Below, one piece after another: positions 12,310-13,115 of a stretch of 13,115 nt of DNA. The notes under the pieces were generated by a model, which was not told where the DNA came from, ran no database searches, and saw only the letters and a list, made by a program, of their open reading frames with translations. Where the stretch lies: assembly GCA_950073955.1 (NCBI GenBank), contig CATMRH010000028.1:1-13115 (forward strand), in the 5' to 3' direction. This DNA comes from an uncultured archaeon (GTDB taxonomy: Archaea; Thermoproteota; Nitrososphaeria; Nitrososphaerales; Nitrosopumilaceae). Both the position numbers and the translations under genes were made by a program. Position 1 is the first letter of the stretch. Every line of letters starts with the position of its first letter.

Positions 12310-12519
12310 ATGGTAGTTTTTGGTCCAGAGCTCATCATATTGGTTATAGTTATTGTTGTGTTGCTTGTTGGTGTAAAAAAGATCCCAGCACTTGCAAAAA
12401 CCTTTGGTAAAGCTAAAGGAGAGTATGAGAAAGGAAAGATCGAGGCGGATAAAGAACTCAAAGACTTTAAGGACGAAATAGACAACGTTACTAAAGATAA
12501 AGAAGTAAAATCTGACTAG
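12310..12519 (+). CDS. tatA: Twin-arginine translocase subunit TatA
   Basis: Forms the oligomeric pore/patch recruited by TatC. 69 residues in the usual order: a short outside end with the polar residue Glu7 (FGPELIIL), one membrane helix (about 8-20), a hinge, an amphipathic helix (IPALAKTFGKAKGEYEKG, about 25-42), and a charged tail of alternating Lys and Asp/Glu. The hinge reads VGVKK where most TatA proteins have FG, a mild deviation. Only one TatA-type gene and no TatB is visible, as in minimal archaeal Tat systems. The TAG stop overlaps the stop of the convergent SRPBCC gene. Confidence 0.93.
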   Translation: MVVFGPELIILVIVIVVLLVGVKKIPALAKTFGKAKGEYEKGKIEADKELKDFKDEIDNVTKDKEVKSD

Positions 12520-12944
12520 TTTTCAGCAATTTTTACAAAATCATCTAAAATTTTAGCATAATCTTTTTCAAACTTGTTTTTTTCAAATATGTTTGATATC
12601 TTCATCTTGCCCTTTAGCTTAAAATCTACATCAATGATGATTCTTGTTCCTTGTGAAATTTCGATAAATTGCTGCTTGATGTAACTTCCCTTGGCATCAC
12701 CACCGATAACAAAAACATCATGCAAAACTGGTTTTTTAGTGACATGTTTTGCCATAATTACCAGTTCTCGATCTCCAAGATTCATGTGCTCTTCTACCAC
12801 TGAAACATTTCCTCGAACAGAACGTACACGAACAGATGGAAAATGTTGAGGCAATAATTTCTCATAATTTTCATAATTTGATAGTTTTTCAAAAACAGAT
12901 TCTCTTTTTGCATTAACAGTTTTTTCAAAAGAGAACTTTGACAA
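12516..12944 (-). CDS. SRPBCC (START/Coq10-like) ligand-binding protein
   Basis: A 142-residue soluble protein of the SRPBCC helix-grip fold: first strand FSFEKTVNAKRESVFEKLSN with the typical x-V-x-x-x-L-x-x-x-E-x-Y helix, then VRGNVSVVEEHM, ELVIMAKHV, TRIIIDVDFKLKG, and the long C-terminal helix NKFEKDYAKILDDFVKIAEN that closes the cavity. Such proteins bind hydrophobic ligands such as lipids, quinones or polyketides; the ligand cannot be read here. The start is TTG, 7 bases after the UbiX stop, so the two genes are probably one unit, and a role near prenyl or quinone chemistry is a reasonable guess. No ATG or GTG lies upstream in frame before a stop. The 3' end overlaps tatA by 4 bases. 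Confidence 0.85.
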   Translation of the reverse strand: MSKFSFEKTVNAKRESVFEKLSNYENYEKLLPQHFPSVRVRSVRGNVSVVEEHMNLGDRELVIMAKHVTKKPVLHDVFVIGGDAKGSYIKQQFIEISQGTRIIIDVDFKLKGKMKISNIFEKNKFEKDYAKILDDFVKIAEN

Positions 12945-12951
12945 TAGTAAC

Positions 12952-13115
12952 TTAGAATGTACCCCATCGACGGTATAAATCGTGCTCTATGTTAAACTGG
13001 TCTAAACACTTTCCTACCCCATGATTAACAATATCATTAATTGATTTGGGTTTTGTGTAAAACTCTGTCACAGGTGGTAAAATTACAACTCCCAATCTAG
13101 ATAACTTTAACATGT
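12952..13115 (-). CDS. ubiX: C-terminus of a UbiX-type flavin prenyltransferase (cut by right edge)
   Basis: The last 53 residues of a gene running off the right edge. The text matches the UbiX/Pad1 C-terminus: GVVILPPVTEFYTKPKSI, then DIVNHGVGKCLDQF and the end EHDLYRRWGTF, including the conserved Pro-Pro-x-x-x-Phe-Tyr and Val-Gly-Lys-x-Leu-Asp blocks. UbiX adds a dimethylallyl group to FMN to make the prenylated flavin used by UbiD decarboxylases; in archaea this cofactor also serves the decarboxylase of the modified mevalonate pathway. The N-terminal FMN-binding part is outside the window, so completeness is unknown. The downstream SRPBCC gene begins 7 bases after the stop. Confidence 0.88.
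   Translation of the reverse strand, partial: MLKLSRLGVVILPPVTEFYTKPKSINDIVNHGVGKCLDQFNIEHDLYRRWGTF

Noticed and set aside
12971..12983. TATA-like TTTATA on the minus strand before the SRPBCC gene
   Set aside because: It lies within the UbiX coding end, about 32 bases from the start codon, and the genes are 7 bases apart; co-transcription explains the layout better.

Overview
The window looks like a piece of the chromosome of an ammonia-oxidising thaumarchaeon (Nitrososphaerota), probably of the Nitrosopumilus/Nitrosarchaeum group. The base composition is AT-rich. Many genes have an archaeal TATA-like box centred 24-28 bases before the start codon, with no Shine-Dalgarno site (leaderless transcription), and TTG/GTG starts are common. 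The best-recognised proteins (PurS/Q/L/F, PurC, TatA/TatC, a UbiX C-terminus) and several small membrane proteins have the style I associate with that group. This assignment comes from recognising the sequences, not from a search.

Layout. 1-305 is the C-terminus of a membrane protein cut by the left edge. 430-879 is a DUF2299-like protein. 880-1453 has no convincing gene but is rich in inverted repeats, including a MITE-like element with 13-bp terminal inverted repeats and 9-bp flanking direct repeats. 1454-1945 is a membrane-anchored DUF4352-like protein. 2047-2355 encodes a Lys/Arg/Ala/Pro repeat protein resembling the tail of linker histone H1. On the minus strand, 2435-3358 holds a winged-helix regulator followed by a PPOX-family flavin/F420 enzyme. 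3359-3703 is non-coding, with a candidate operator. 3704-4960 (minus) holds purC and a small membrane-anchored protein. 4961-5655 contains two very small plus-strand ORFs too short for routine calling.

The core is a minus-strand purine operon running from 10613 down to about 5656: purS, purQ, purL, purF, a DUF427 gene and a coding-like tail without a start codon. PurS, PurQ and PurL together form the three-part FGAM synthase, PurF makes phosphoribosylamine, and the separate PurC makes SAICAR. Coupling is tight: purQ/purL overlap by 4 bases, purL/purF by 8, and purF/DUF427 are 3 bases apart.

Upstream of purS lies an unlisted 51-residue ribbon-helix-helix-like gene (minus), divergent from a plus-strand cluster of an unknown 154-residue protein, tatC and tatA, the core of a twin-arginine export system. 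tatA converges on a minus-strand SRPBCC gene and their stop codons overlap in the four bases CTAG. The SRPBCC gene follows the C-terminus of a UbiX-type flavin prenyltransferase that runs off the right edge.

I see no rRNA, tRNA, CRISPR array or intact transposase gene. The most unusual items are the repeat-filled intergenic region, a palindrome family near gene 3' ends, the H1-like repeat protein, and the start-less coding tail behind DUF427.
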